NCBI GenBank assembly: GCA_017626305.1
Contig: JAGAIW010000028.1
Coordinates: 1-64,000, forward strand
Direction of reading: 5' to 3'
Length of the DNA: 64,000 nucleotides
DNA from: Clostridia bacterium
GTDB taxonomy: Bacteria > Bacillota > Clostridia > Christensenellales > Borkfalkiaceae
Shown in pieces: positions 17,863 through 29,777 of this stretch. The notes beneath the pieces were generated by a model. It saw nothing but the letters and a program-made list of their open reading frames with translations. It was not told the origin of the DNA and did not search any database. Each line of letters opens with the position of its first letter. The first letter of the stretch is position 1. The position numbers and the translations under genes are program-made.

Positions 17863-18588
17863 ATGGAAACATTAAAAAAGTGTATAACGTTTAGTTTTGA
17901 CGACGGTGTGCGTCAGGACAAACGCTTGATAGAACTTTTCAATAAATACGGCTTAAAGGGTACGTTCAACCTCAACTCTTCCTTTCTCGGTTTGAAAGGT
18001 GGGAGAGAGGTCAACGGAAAGTTCCTTGACAATTCCAAGGTCTTTCCCAGTGACGTGAAAGAGATATATGCAGGTCACGAAGTGGCAGTGCATACCTTGA
18101 CGCATCCCAACTTGACATGCGAAGAGGAAGAAGCGGTTATCTATCAGGTGGAAGAGGATAGAAAGCAACTTTCTAAGCTGGTGGGTTACGAAGTGACGGG
18201 TATGGCATATCCCTGCGGCGGTGTAAATAACGACGACAGAGTCGCGGCGATTTTGAAAAATAGTACGGGGGTGAAATATGCCCGTACCATCAACTCTAAC
18301 GCAAAATTCGACCCGCCCGAAAATCCCTATCGCTGGCACCCGACGGTGTATGCCCGCGAGGGGGATAAAGCGTTTGCTTTGGCGGAACAATTCCTTTCTA
18401 TGAAAGCGGACAAACCGCAAATCTTTTTCGTGTGGGGACACGCGCACGAATTTGACATTTTGGATGATATGGATTGGGAAAGAGTGGAAACATTCTGCCA
18501 AATGCTCAGCGGAAGAAAAGACGTGTTGTATGCAACCAACAAAGAAACGTTGGCATGGTTGCAAGGCATGGAAAAACCGAAGCGATAA
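17863..18588 (+). CDS. Polysaccharide deacetylase-like protein (NodB fold), cytoplasmic (2)
   Basis: A 241-residue paralogue of the gene at 15038. SFDDG (Asp13, Asp14) and GHEVAVHTLTH (His77, His81) carry the metal site, and MAYPCGG is the third motif. It also lacks a signal peptide. It starts 6 bases after the MBL gene and is the last gene of the operon. Two deacetylase-like proteins of different length suggest two differently placed acyl or amide groups on the substrate. Confidence 0.85.
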   Translation: METLKKCITFSFDDGVRQDKRLIELFNKYGLKGTFNLNSSFLGLKGGREVNGKFLDNSKVFPSDVKEIYAGHEVAVHTLTHPNLTCEEEEAVIYQVEEDRKQLSKLVGYEVTGMAYPCGGVNNDDRVAAILKNSTGVKYARTINSNAKFDPPENPYRWHPTVYAREGDKAFALAEQFLSMKADKPQIFFVWGHAHEFDILDDMDWERVETFCQMLSGRKDVLYATNKETLAWLQGMEKPKR

Positions 18589-18614
18589 ATGAAGAAATTT
18601 AGCTCGTGCTTCGG
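18577..18614 (+). terminator. Weak hairpin at the end of the first operon
   Basis: CCGAAGC (18577-18583) can pair with GCTTCGG (18608-18614) around the stop codon of the last gene. There is no T-run, so it is at best a weak or Rho-assisted terminator. Confidence 0.3.
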
Positions 18615-18630
18615 GGGCATGACTAAACAA

Positions 18631-18701
18631 AATTGGTATATTTTTTCAATATAAGATGTTCACAATTGGTATTGTATTTTGGACGGTAACTATGTTATAA
18701 T
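18631..18701 (+). promoter_or_regulatory. Extended -10 promoter with upstream direct repeats, GH2 operon
   Basis: TATAAT at 18696-18701 is preceded by TG one base upstream (18693-18694), an extended -10. The -35 (TTGTAT, 18672-18677) is poor. Two identical AATTGGTAT repeats occur at 18631-18639 and 18664-18672, 33 bp apart, the second touching the -35. This layout fits activation by an AraC-type protein, and such a gene lies next in the operon (21322). Confidence 0.6.
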
Positions 18702-18712
18702 GATACTGCTAA

Positions 18713-21298
<2,586 letters not shown>

Positions 21299-21321
21299 AA
21301 ATAATTGGATAAGGGGCACGG

Positions 21322-22272
21322 ATGGGAATGACGTTAAAAGAAGAAGCGTTATATTTGTGCAATATTGAAAACAAACTCAACGGACGAAAATACAAACTTT
21401 TGCAGATGAGTCATATTTTCCGTGCGCGCAAGGAAGATTTATCAAACGATGAACTGTCTCAGCACGAGCATGCTTTTTGTGAACTGTTCTTTGTGACGAA
21501 CGGTACGGGGAAAATGATGATAAGTGGCGAGGAAATTCCGATTGAAAAAGGAGATTTGCTTGTCATCAATGCAAGTTTACCGCACATTGAGGTGGGGGAA
21601 TGCGAATTGTCTTATTACTGTTTAGGACTCACTTCATTGCATTTTCCCACGACGCCAAATAACTGTAAAATATCCTTGGGGGATAAATGGACGGAGGTCC
21701 TTGGTTGGTTGGATAATATGTATGAAGCACTGTCGACGGATTGCGAATTTTGCAATGAAATCGTGGCGGCATATTTACAACTCATCATTGTATTCCTGTG
21801 TTCATCCAACTTTTGGGAAGATGGCTTGGTGGCGTTTGCTTCTAATAAAGTGCAGTTAGAGCCTGTGTCTAAAACAAAGACGTCGTCTGTGGAGATCGCA
21901 AGGACGTACCTAGATGCAAATGTGCGGGAAGATGTCACGTTAGAGCAACTAGCCGCGATTGCGTTTGTATCGAAACAGCATTTGATGCGGCAATTCAAAA
22001 AATATATGGGTTACAGTCCCATTCAATATCAGAAACGAAAGCGTATAACTTTGTCCTTTTACAATTTGATGCATAGACGAGATTCGATTGCGAAAATTGC
22101 AAGTTTCGTGGGGTTCAAGTCAGCTTACGCCTATATTAAATTTTTCAAAGACGTGACGGGCTATACCCCCAAAGAATTTCGAGAGAAATACGCCCAAAAT
22201 TTAAAGGCGGCGGAAAAAGTTTTGAACAGAGTTTCTGAGATAAAAAACATAAAAGGACCTAATAGGAGGTAG
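21322..22272 (+). CDS. AraC family transcriptional regulator (cupin + HTH_18)
   Basis: A 316-residue regulator. The N-terminal cupin contains the HEHAFCELFFV strand and the EIPIEKGDLLVI turn typical of sugar-sensing AraC proteins. The C-terminal double helix-turn-helix spans about residues 190-290, ending in GYTPKEFREKY. It lies 4 bases before the permease genes and is probably the local activator of the GH2-transporter operon; repeats upstream of that operon are candidate sites. Confidence 0.92.
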   Translation: MGMTLKEEALYLCNIENKLNGRKYKLLQMSHIFRARKEDLSNDELSQHEHAFCELFFVTNGTGKMMISGEEIPIEKGDLLVINASLPHIEVGECELSYYCLGLTSLHFPTTPNNCKISLGDKWTEVLGWLDNMYEALSTDCEFCNEIVAAYLQLIIVFLCSSNFWEDGLVAFASNKVQLEPVSKTKTSSVEIARTYLDANVREDVTLEQLAAIAFVSKQHLMRQFKKYMGYSPIQYQKRKRITLSFYNLMHRRDSIAKIASFVGFKSAYAYIKFFKDVTGYTPKEFREKYAQNLKAAEKVLNRVSEIKNIKGPNRR

Positions 22273-22276
22273 TTAT

Positions 22277-23191
22277 ATGGAAACAATGGTAACTAAAAAA
22301 AGAACGATGGGTCAAGCGAAAAAACTGAAAGATACCATCTTCGTCTATTGCTTGATTGCATTACCGCTTATCGAGTTTTTTACGATTTACGTATACGTAA
22401 ACATCGATTCGTTCTTTTTGGCGTTTCAACGCGGCGGTAAGTTTGCAGGGCTAGAGAATTTTAAGATGCTTTGGGATGAAATTCGTGCGGACAATTCAAC
22501 GATTTTGGTTGCGATTAAAAATACCTTTATTTATTTTGGCGCAGATTTGATTTTGTTTGTATGGTCAATATTCCTTTCCTATTTCTTTTATAAAAAGATT
22601 TTAGGCTATAAGTTTTTCAGATTCGTATTGTACATACCGGCGATTATTTCGCCCGTCGTATTCGTTGTGCTCTTCAAAAATCTTACCAGCGTAAACGGTG
22701 CAATTGCTCTAATCATTAAGAATTTTAATCCAGACTTTAGGATGCCGAACCTGCTAGCCCGTTCCGAGACGGCGACTTGGACAATGGTAGTCTACGTTTT
22801 ATGGATGGGGTGGACAAAGAATATGCTTTACTTGGGTGGCTCTTTGGCGCGTATTCCTTTGGAAGTATTGGAAAGTGCGCGTTTGGACGGCGTAGGACCT
22901 TGGGTGGAATTGACAAAGATTCTCGTTCCGTTGTTGTTGCCGACCTTGTCAACGCTTTTATTGTTGGACGTTGTTGGGATTTTGAGCTCCAGCGGTCCCA
23001 TTCTACTGTTTACAAAAGGTGACTATAATACGACGACCATTTCGTACTGGATGTTTACCTTGGTGTATAACACGGGTGATGACCAATACGTAAAGGCATC
23101 CGCAGCAGGTGTTTGCTTGACATTGATTATGTTCCCCGTGGTTTATACCATGAGATGGCTGATCGGTAAAATTGATTCGATAGAATACTAA
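22277..23191 (+). CDS. Carbohydrate ABC transporter permease, CUT1 family (MalF/UgpA/LplB type)
   Basis: A 304-residue integral membrane protein with about six hydrophobic helices. The EAA loop that docks the ATPase is visible as PLEVLESARLDG followed by a Gly and I-L-V-P-L-L-L-P. It forms the channel with the next gene and receives sugar from the lipoprotein at 24145. AGGAGG precedes the ATG by about 6-7 bases. Confidence 0.92.
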   Translation: METMVTKKRTMGQAKKLKDTIFVYCLIALPLIEFFTIYVYVNIDSFFLAFQRGGKFAGLENFKMLWDEIRADNSTILVAIKNTFIYFGADLILFVWSIFLSYFFYKKILGYKFFRFVLYIPAIISPVVFVVLFKNLTSVNGAIALIIKNFNPDFRMPNLLARSETATWTMVVYVLWMGWTKNMLYLGGSLARIPLEVLESARLDGVGPWVELTKILVPLLLPTLSTLLLLDVVGILSSSGPILLFTKGDYNTTTISYWMFTLVYNTGDDQYVKASAAGVCLTLIMFPVVYTMRWLIGKIDSIEY

Positions 23192-23207
23192 GGAGGAGGG
23201 TTGTGTA

Positions 23208-24113
23208 ATGTTTGGAAGAGAGAAAGAACAAAACATCTTAACGCAACGCGATGGCGCGGAAAAAGTGATTTTCGGCATCGTATTTACGATTATCAGTATA
23301 CAGATTCTTACCATTTTGATACCATTGGGTTTCATGTTGATGAACACTTTTAAGGGGCGTATGGAATTCAACGTTACCAACCTTTGGACACCGCCGAAAA
23401 ACTGGTTGTTCAAAAACTGGGGAGAATCGTTTAAATACTTGGTTGTAGGGGACAGCAAAGCAACGGAAGTTAGCTTTATCGGCATGGTTTGGAACAGCTT
23501 GTGGCAAACCTGCGTCCGTGCAACGATTTTGTCTTTGACCCCGATGTTGGTAGGTTATGTGTATGCAAGATACGACTTTTACGGTAAAAAGGCGGTCATG
23601 GCAGTACATCTGTTTACGATGACGTTGCCCCTGTTCGGTTCGGGCGGTGCGTACATGAAATTTATCCATGACGTCGGTTTGTTTGACAGTCCGCTGTATT
23701 TCATATTGACTTCATGGAACGGTCGTTCGCCCAGCGTATTCATATACTCGGCGGCATTCACAGGTTTATCGCACGCATACAAGGAAGCGGCGGAATTGGA
23801 CGGGGCAAGCCGTCTGCGCATCTTCTTCTCTATCGAAGCAAGAATGGTGGCACCGATTTTCTGGACGTTCTTCATCAATAACACGTTAGGGCTTTGGAAC
23901 GACTACCTCAACGTTCTCTTGTATCAGCCTAGCTTTACAAACCTTTCCACGGGCTTGTATTTGTTCGGTTCAAAATTTGAAAAGAGCGGTAACATGCATA
24001 CGCCCATCTATTGGTGCGGTTTGATTATCGGGTCTATCCCGCCGTTGGTATTGTTTGGATTCTCATCGGATTTGATATTCAAAAACATGGCGCTTGGCGG
24101 CTTGAAAGGTTAA
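23208..24113 (+). CDS. Carbohydrate ABC transporter permease, CUT1 family (MalG/UgpE type)
   Basis: A 301-residue second permease subunit, with its EAA loop at KEAAELDGASRLRIFF and the C-terminal end typical of MalG-type proteins. No ABC ATPase gene is found in the locus. Such CUT1 systems in Firmicutes usually share an MsmK/MsiK-type ATPase encoded elsewhere, which is inferred here. Confidence 0.92.
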   Translation: MFGREKEQNILTQRDGAEKVIFGIVFTIISIQILTILIPLGFMLMNTFKGRMEFNVTNLWTPPKNWLFKNWGESFKYLVVGDSKATEVSFIGMVWNSLWQTCVRATILSLTPMLVGYVYARYDFYGKKAVMAVHLFTMTLPLFGSGGAYMKFIHDVGLFDSPLYFILTSWNGRSPSVFIYSAAFTGLSHAYKEAAELDGASRLRIFFSIEARMVAPIFWTFFINNTLGLWNDYLNVLLYQPSFTNLSTGLYLFGSKFEKSGNMHTPIYWCGLIIGSIPPLVLFGFSSDLIFKNMALGGLKG

Positions 24114-24144
24114 TAAAAAAGAAAATATAATTGGAGGAATAATT

Positions 24145-25806
24145 ATGAATAAAAAGATTTCTAAGTTTTTGGCGGTATCTCTTGCGGCGTTGAGTGTAGC
24201 GCCAATGGCAGCTTGCGGCGGTAAGGAGAACGTGCTTGGCGGCGCGGACACTTTACAGATGTTCGTTTCCGACTTCGGTTACGGTGTGGATTGGGCGTAT
24301 GCCATGATTGACGCATTCAAGGCGGAATCGTGGGTGCAGACAAAATATCCCCGTCTTGCAATTCCCGAACCTACGGTTAGTACCATTCGCACCAAACCCG
24401 TAAGCGATATTGAAAGTACGTACGCGACGCACGATTTGTATTTCTCCTGCGACTACGCGTCCAAGCCTTTGGGTGAAAGCGACGGCGTGCGTTTTTATGC
24501 GGATTTGACCGATATGTACAACACCACCATTCCTGGTGAGAGCGTAACGGTTAAAGACAAAATGTATGCGCAATTCGTGGAAGAGGCGGACAGAGATTTG
24601 GGTGAAGCTTTCAATGCAATGGACTTCCCTTGGGTAAACGGCAGCTACGGTTTGCTTTACAATAAATACATCGTAGATACCTATCTTGGTAAGGATTACG
24701 AAATGCCCGTAACGACTTATGAACTCGTACAAATGGGTAATGAGTTGAAAAAGAACAAGAATAACCCCGAATTGATTATGATTGCAAAGAAACAAACGGG
24801 TTGGACGGAAGGTGCATTCCGTGTTATGTGGGGTCAATATGCGGGCGAACAAGGCTACCGTAACTTCATGGAAGGTAAGGTAGACGGTGAATACAGTGTA
24901 GAAGTATTCAAGGATACGGCGCGTTTGAGATCGTTAGAAGCCATCGAAGAATTGATTTGGTATACACACGGTTACGTAAATACGGACTACGCGGATACGG
25001 ACTATGCAACTACGCAGGCTCAGTATTTGAATGCAGGCGCATGTTTCATGTTTATGGGTGACTGGTTCGAACTTGAAATGGACGCGTTTATGAACGACCC
25101 TGAAAATGCCGATTTCATCAACCCTGACAACGAATTCTACTTCTTAAAGACGCCTGTAAACAGTTCCATCGTAGAAAAGATGGATATTTACACGCATGGC
25201 ACGAAAGTATACAAGACGCTTTCTGCTTCGGAAAAAGCTGCATATAATACGCAGTTGTCTGCAATCGTAAAAGCCGTTGATGAAGGTAAGATCTCGGTAA
25301 ATGGCGTATCCGACAAGGATTTTGCTATCGTAAAAGAAGCAAGAACTTGTAAATCGACGCTTGGCGGTCACGTTGCATTTGTTCCCGAAAATTCCGATGC
25401 AAAAGACTTGGCAAAGGACTTCCTTATGTTCATGGCAAGTGACAAGGGTATCGAAACGTTCATGAAGGCAACGAAGGGTGTTTCGACTGCGTTCAAATAT
25501 CAGATGGATTATAGCTCCGATTTGTTCAAAGGTTTCTCGCCTCTTCAACAGAAACGCATCAAAGATACCAGCGTAGACGATTGGTACGTAGGTAAGGGGT
25601 ACAGAACCCCCTTAACGCGTTCGGGGGCAATGTCGGACGTTTGTACGGAAAACGGTCAAAAGCAATTGGAAATCGAATTCTGCAGTGAAAGTCCGAAAGA
25701 CCGTCGTACGGCAGAGCAAATCACAGCTGCTATCTACAATAAGTGTTCGGCAAACGATAATGCAGTTTGGAAGAATATGCTGTCGTTGGCTGGTATAACT
25801 GACTAA
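24145..25806 (+). CDS. Extracellular sugar-binding lipoprotein of the ABC transporter
   Basis: A 553-residue solute-binding protein. A short basic N-terminus and hydrophobic stretch end in a lipobox at MAAC (Cys24), so it should be anchored to the outer face of the membrane. Length and spacing fit cluster B oligosaccharide-binding proteins. It follows the two permeases directly and would capture the oligosaccharide processed by the GH2, GH3 and GH36 enzymes. GGAGG lies 8-9 bases upstream. Confidence 0.9.
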   Translation: MNKKISKFLAVSLAALSVAPMAACGGKENVLGGADTLQMFVSDFGYGVDWAYAMIDAFKAESWVQTKYPRLAIPEPTVSTIRTKPVSDIESTYATHDLYFSCDYASKPLGESDGVRFYADLTDMYNTTIPGESVTVKDKMYAQFVEEADRDLGEAFNAMDFPWVNGSYGLLYNKYIVDTYLGKDYEMPVTTYELVQMGNELKKNKNNPELIMIAKKQTGWTEGAFRVMWGQYAGEQGYRNFMEGKVDGEYSVEVFKDTARLRSLEAIEELIWYTHGYVNTDYADTDYATTQAQYLNAGACFMFMGDWFELEMDAFMNDPENADFINPDNEFYFLKTPVNSSIVEKMDIYTHGTKVYKTLSASEKAAYNTQLSAIVKAVDEGKISVNGVSDKDFAIVKEARTCKSTLGGHVAFVPENSDAKDLAKDFLMFMASDKGIETFMKATKGVSTAFKYQMDYSSDLFKGFSPLQQKRIKDTSVDDWYVGKGYRTPLTRSGAMSDVCTENGQKQLEIEFCSESPKDRRTAEQITAAIYNKCSANDNAVWKNMLSLAGITD

Positions 25807-25815
25807 GGTTTATAT

Positions 25816-25854
25816 TCCGTTTCGTCTGTAAGAATGTCTTGCAGGCGGGGCGGA
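25816..25854 (+). terminator. Intercistronic hairpin after the binding-protein gene
   Basis: TCCG (25816) to CGGA (25854) forms a long stem with a small loop around AATGT. The T-rich stretch follows only after about 8 bases, so it looks like a 3'-end stabiliser or partial terminator that lets the binding protein be made in excess of downstream products. Confidence 0.55.
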
Positions 25855-25893
25855 TGTTGTGGTTTTTTATTATCGAATGGAGAAATAACAATA

Positions 25894-28575
25894 GTGAAGA
25901 AGATATTAACAACGGCACTTGCATTTACCTTTTTGTTATCGGCGGCTGCCTGCAAAAATCCTACGGAAGATTCCTCTGCGGTGGTAGAGGACGGAAATGT
26001 TAAGATTTGCACGACAAACAGTTTGGAAAAGGTATTACAGCAAGAAACGTACGATTCAGGCGCGTTGCAGCTTGAGATAAAAGCGTTCCAAAACGAACAC
26101 GAGGCGGCACAGATTATTATGACGCCTGATTATAACGTGCGTTCTTACATGTTGACGCTGAGTGATTTGACTTCTGGAAATCATACGTTGGGCAAGGAAA
26201 ACTTCGATTTATACCATGAAAAATATATCGAGTTAGAGCGTGACGTTGAAGGGGGTGAAAAGCACTTCTACAACGGCTTATCGCCTTATAAAGACGGAGA
26301 TATGTCCCCCGACGCCTTGTTGCCTATGAATGCGGCAATTGAATACGGCGAAAACGTAATTGCAAAGGGCAACAACCAAGGTATTTACGTTTCGGTAAAA
26401 ATTCCCAAAGGGCAACCCGCAGGCGTTTACACGGGTAATTTCACGTTAGACGTAGACGGTAAGAAAACGACGATTCCCGTCGAAGTAACCGTTTGGGGTT
26501 ATGAAATTTCCGATGAAACGCATTCGAGAAGTACTTGGGCGGTCATGTTTGACAACAACAAATACGGCGAAGCCAACTTGACAAAATTTATGGAAAAGGC
26601 ATACGTGGATAACCTGCTGAATTTCCGTTTGAATCCTCAAAACGTGCCCGTTCTTCTCGGTGATGCAACGAACTTTAAGGAGTCGAAAATCGAAGAATGG
26701 TTGGATTCGGTTGTGCAATACGCGCAAGATCCCCGTTGTTCCTATATCAATATTCCTACGAACGCGCAGAAAAACGTTACGGTGGACGGTCGGGTATATT
26801 CCAGATTGACGAATATGGACTTGTATGCCAAGACGTTGACGGCGGTTGCGAAGCGTTCATTGAAAGAAGGTATCAATCTTTTTGAAAAGATGGATATGTG
26901 GTTGAACTTCCTCGACGAAAGTGAGCAAAACGGTGACGTTGACAACCTGGAAATGAGTACGTACCTGATGAAAAAACAGCAGGCGGATTTTGCGACCGAG
27001 TGGAAAGCTGCGGTAGATGACAATGCGTGGTTTGCGGACGAAGGGTATTCTTACGATAAAGATTTTGCTTACGAAGTTATCGAATCAATGCGCACGTTAA
27101 AGCAATTTGTGTCCGACGCGTCGGACGGTGTTACGCGCGACGGTCAGCGTTTTGAAGCGGGTTCGGCAGACCTTGACGTAGGGAAACCTCACGAAGACAG
27201 AGACGCATACTTTAATCATCCCGTTTCATACATGACGCGCGCGCAGGAATTTGACTATTCTTACAGCAGACAATTCTTTGACGATTATGAAGCATGGTAC
27301 AACGAATATTATCAAACGGATGACGCGGAACAATGGTTGTATACTGGTTGTTATCCTCATTATCCTTACGTAAACGTGTTGTTGGATTGCGATTTGATGA
27401 TGCAGCGTGCAACGGGTTGGATGATGCAACAATACGATATCAGCGGTATGCAGATGTGGTACAGTAACATGTATCAAGACATGACGGGTTACAATACGGG
27501 TATGAAGCCCATTTCCGACCCGTATGCAAACGCAAGCCGTTTCCCTGAAACGAACGGCGACGGCTTTACTACCTATCCTGGTATGCCGTACGGCATTATC
27601 GGTCCTATCAATACGATGCGTATCCACAGTCTTCGTGATAGCATGGAAGATTACGAAGTATTATATTTGTTGGAGCAGGAATATAAGAAAGTTATTACCG
27701 ACGCAGGGTTAGAATACAGCCGTAACGATTTCGAAAAGATGGTGGAATACATCAACGAAAGTTTCTTCGAGCACGGCAGAATCAAAGCCTACGAGGATAT
27801 GAACGAAACTTTCCTTTCGGCAAGAGAAGCACTCGTTGTGTTGTTGGATATGGTTACAAAGACGGGTACGGTGATTACCGATTATGAAAAGCTTGCGGAA
27901 AAAGCAGTGTTGACTTTACTGTCCACAAAAAATGCAGACGTGACCTTGAACAGCAATGCACTGTCCATGCAGCAAGAAGAGGGCTATCAGGTTGGAAAGG
28001 CAGAGTTCAGCGTTACGGAGCTGAAGACGTCCAAACTGCAGGTAAAGACGGATTCCGCTACGGTGAACGTAGACGTATCGTTTGGTTACTACAATGAAAA
28101 CGTAGGTGTGGAAACGGTAAAAAAACTCCTTTCAGCAAGCGTAAACGACAGCGGTGCTGCGGTGGTAGACGGCGTGTATCGCTATACGTTAGCAGTTGCG
28201 GAAACGGAAGCGGAAAAACGTTACGTGGATTTGGATTTAAGTGTGTATAAAATCAATCACTTGTACGGCGAGCTTTGGTTGACGATGTACAATTACGGCA
28301 CGGAAGACGTGAAATTTAATCTGTACGCTTCGCATTCGGACAATACGAAATTTAAAGAATTTACCAGCCGTTACGGTATTCACGGCGATAAGATTACGTC
28401 GATTACCCTGAAACCTGGTAAAAATCTTGTCAAGATTCCTACCTTTATCTTGCTGTGGAATATGCAAAAACAAAGAGTACACGGCAGATACGACACGCTT
28501 ATGGCGCTGCGCTTTGAAACGACGTCATGCGCAGAGGCTGCACTTGGCTTTGGGCAGATTACGATAGAGAGGTAA
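25894..28575 (+). CDS. DUF4091-type glycoside hydrolase-like lipoprotein
   Basis: An 893-residue secreted lipoprotein. From the GTG at 25894 the chain begins with a short basic stretch and a hydrophobic segment ending in SAAAC, a lipobox; GGAG lies 11 bases upstream. The middle, about residues 490-640, has the DUF4091 style: NVLLDCDLMMQRATGW, a YPGMPYGIIGPINTMRI stretch and a LRDSMEDYEVLYLL helix. The family is related to alpha-amylase-like and GH-type barrels, but its substrate is not settled. The C-terminal part is probably a beta-sandwich. It would act at the cell surface on the glycan imported by the transporter. Confidence 0.8.
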   Translation: MKKILTTALAFTFLLSAAACKNPTEDSSAVVEDGNVKICTTNSLEKVLQQETYDSGALQLEIKAFQNEHEAAQIIMTPDYNVRSYMLTLSDLTSGNHTLGKENFDLYHEKYIELERDVEGGEKHFYNGLSPYKDGDMSPDALLPMNAAIEYGENVIAKGNNQGIYVSVKIPKGQPAGVYTGNFTLDVDGKKTTIPVEVTVWGYEISDETHSRSTWAVMFDNNKYGEANLTKFMEKAYVDNLLNFRLNPQNVPVLLGDATNFKESKIEEWLDSVVQYAQDPRCSYINIPTNAQKNVTVDGRVYSRLTNMDLYAKTLTAVAKRSLKEGINLFEKMDMWLNFLDESEQNGDVDNLEMSTYLMKKQQADFATEWKAAVDDNAWFADEGYSYDKDFAYEVIESMRTLKQFVSDASDGVTRDGQRFEAGSADLDVGKPHEDRDAYFNHPVSYMTRAQEFDYSYSRQFFDDYEAWYNEYYQTDDAEQWLYTGCYPHYPYVNVLLDCDLMMQRATGWMMQQYDISGMQMWYSNMYQDMTGYNTGMKPISDPYANASRFPETNGDGFTTYPGMPYGIIGPINTMRIHSLRDSMEDYEVLYLLEQEYKKVITDAGLEYSRNDFEKMVEYINESFFEHGRIKAYEDMNETFLSAREALVVLLDMVTKTGTVITDYEKLAEKAVLTLLSTKNADVTLNSNALSMQQEEGYQVGKAEFSVTELKTSKLQVKTDSATVNVDVSFGYYNENVGVETVKKLLSASVNDSGAAVVDGVYRYTLAVAETEAEKRYVDLDLSVYKINHLYGELWLTMYNYGTEDVKFNLYASHSDNTKFKEFTSRYGIHGDKITSITLKPGKNLVKIPTFILLWNMQKQRVHGRYDTLMALRFETTSCAEAALGFGQITIER

Positions 28576-28578
28576 GCT

Positions 28579-29769
28579 ATGAAAAAATGGAATAAAATTT
28601 TAAGCTTGCTTTTGACGGCAACGGCGACCTTCTCTTTGTTTGGCTGCGGTTCAAAAGACTTGACCGAGGAACAAAAAGCACAGCTGGAAAAAATCGAACA
28701 AATCAAAAATAACATCGGTAAATTAACGCCGACGCTTGTCAACGATTTTGAATTGCCCAAGGATTTCTACGTATTGCAAGGCGCTGACCAGTCGGGCGTT
28801 TACGTAGGTAAGGAAAGGGCACATTCTGGGAAACAAAGCGCAAAGATTTGGATGCAATCCGAAGACAATCCCTGGTCGGGAAATGCGGCCTTTATTATGC
28901 CCTTAAAAACGGGTTGGAGAGGCGATTTATCGGACGTTTCTTTGGTGAAATCCATCAGCTTTTGGGTGTATAACGAGCAGGACGAAGAACGTACTGTTAC
29001 CTGTAAAATGGAACTTCCCAACGGTGCGTCCGTCAAATTCAGTGAAGACGTCCCTGGAAAGGTTTGGACGCAAATTGTTTATGATTTGAAACGCGAACAA
29101 ATCCCTTCGCCTCGCTGTGAAAACATTATTTTCTCCTTTGAAGGCAACACGGGACACGAATCGATTTACTATCTCGACGACGTGGTATTTTACAAGTCCA
29201 CGCAAGGCGTACAACAGCAAACCGTAGCCTTGCAACAAGATGAAGTATTGTTCTTCGACAACGCAACGCAGGTACGTAATATCGCCTCGCACGGCGGTGG
29301 CGGCAGCAGTGCTTTGGTTGCGGCCGTTGAACAGTCGTCATTTACGGCAACGGGGCGCGGTTCTTCGATGTTGATTACGGCACCCGGCGGTACGGAGCAT
29401 TGGAGTAAGAGTCAGCATTGGCCTGCGGTACAACTTTACAACGTATCGTACACGCCTTGGAAACTGTACGATATGAACGACGAACTTTGCTTTGATTATT
29501 ACGTTCCCGAAGAGGGCGGATTTAGAGAGCTTTGGTTCCACGTATACGGTTCGGGTATACAAATTTACAACAAGCCCATGACCCTGACAAGGGGGAAATG
29601 GACAACGTTTTCGGTAACGGTAAAACAGATTTGCGGTGGCCGTGAAAAGGCGGGTTCATTTGACGCAATCAACCAATTGGCATTCTGTTGGGGTGAATTG
29701 GACGCGCCGAACGAAACGTTCCAAATTTATGTGGATAACATCCGAATGAAGGTCAATAAAGGAGAATAA
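28579..29769 (+). CDS. Lipoprotein with beta-sandwich (carbohydrate-binding-like) domains
   Basis: A 396-residue lipoprotein; the signal peptide ends at FGC (lipobox Cys). A charged helix (EEQKAQLEKIEQIKN) precedes two jelly-roll-like halves, about residues 55-210 and 215-396. Each has the pattern seen in sugar-binding modules: an early E-V/L-F-D-N or D-F-E strand and a late Y-x-D-D/N-x-x strand. I do not recognise a named family. A surface glycan-binding role is inferred from context; it sits 3 bases after the DUF4091 gene. Confidence 0.65.
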   Translation: MKKWNKILSLLLTATATFSLFGCGSKDLTEEQKAQLEKIEQIKNNIGKLTPTLVNDFELPKDFYVLQGADQSGVYVGKERAHSGKQSAKIWMQSEDNPWSGNAAFIMPLKTGWRGDLSDVSLVKSISFWVYNEQDEERTVTCKMELPNGASVKFSEDVPGKVWTQIVYDLKREQIPSPRCENIIFSFEGNTGHESIYYLDDVVFYKSTQGVQQQTVALQQDEVLFFDNATQVRNIASHGGGGSSALVAAVEQSSFTATGRGSSMLITAPGGTEHWSKSQHWPAVQLYNVSYTPWKLYDMNDELCFDYYVPEEGGFRELWFHVYGSGIQIYNKPMTLTRGKWTTFSVTVKQICGGREKAGSFDAINQLAFCWGELDAPNETFQIYVDNIRMKVNKGE

Positions 29770-29777
29770 CGGAAGCT

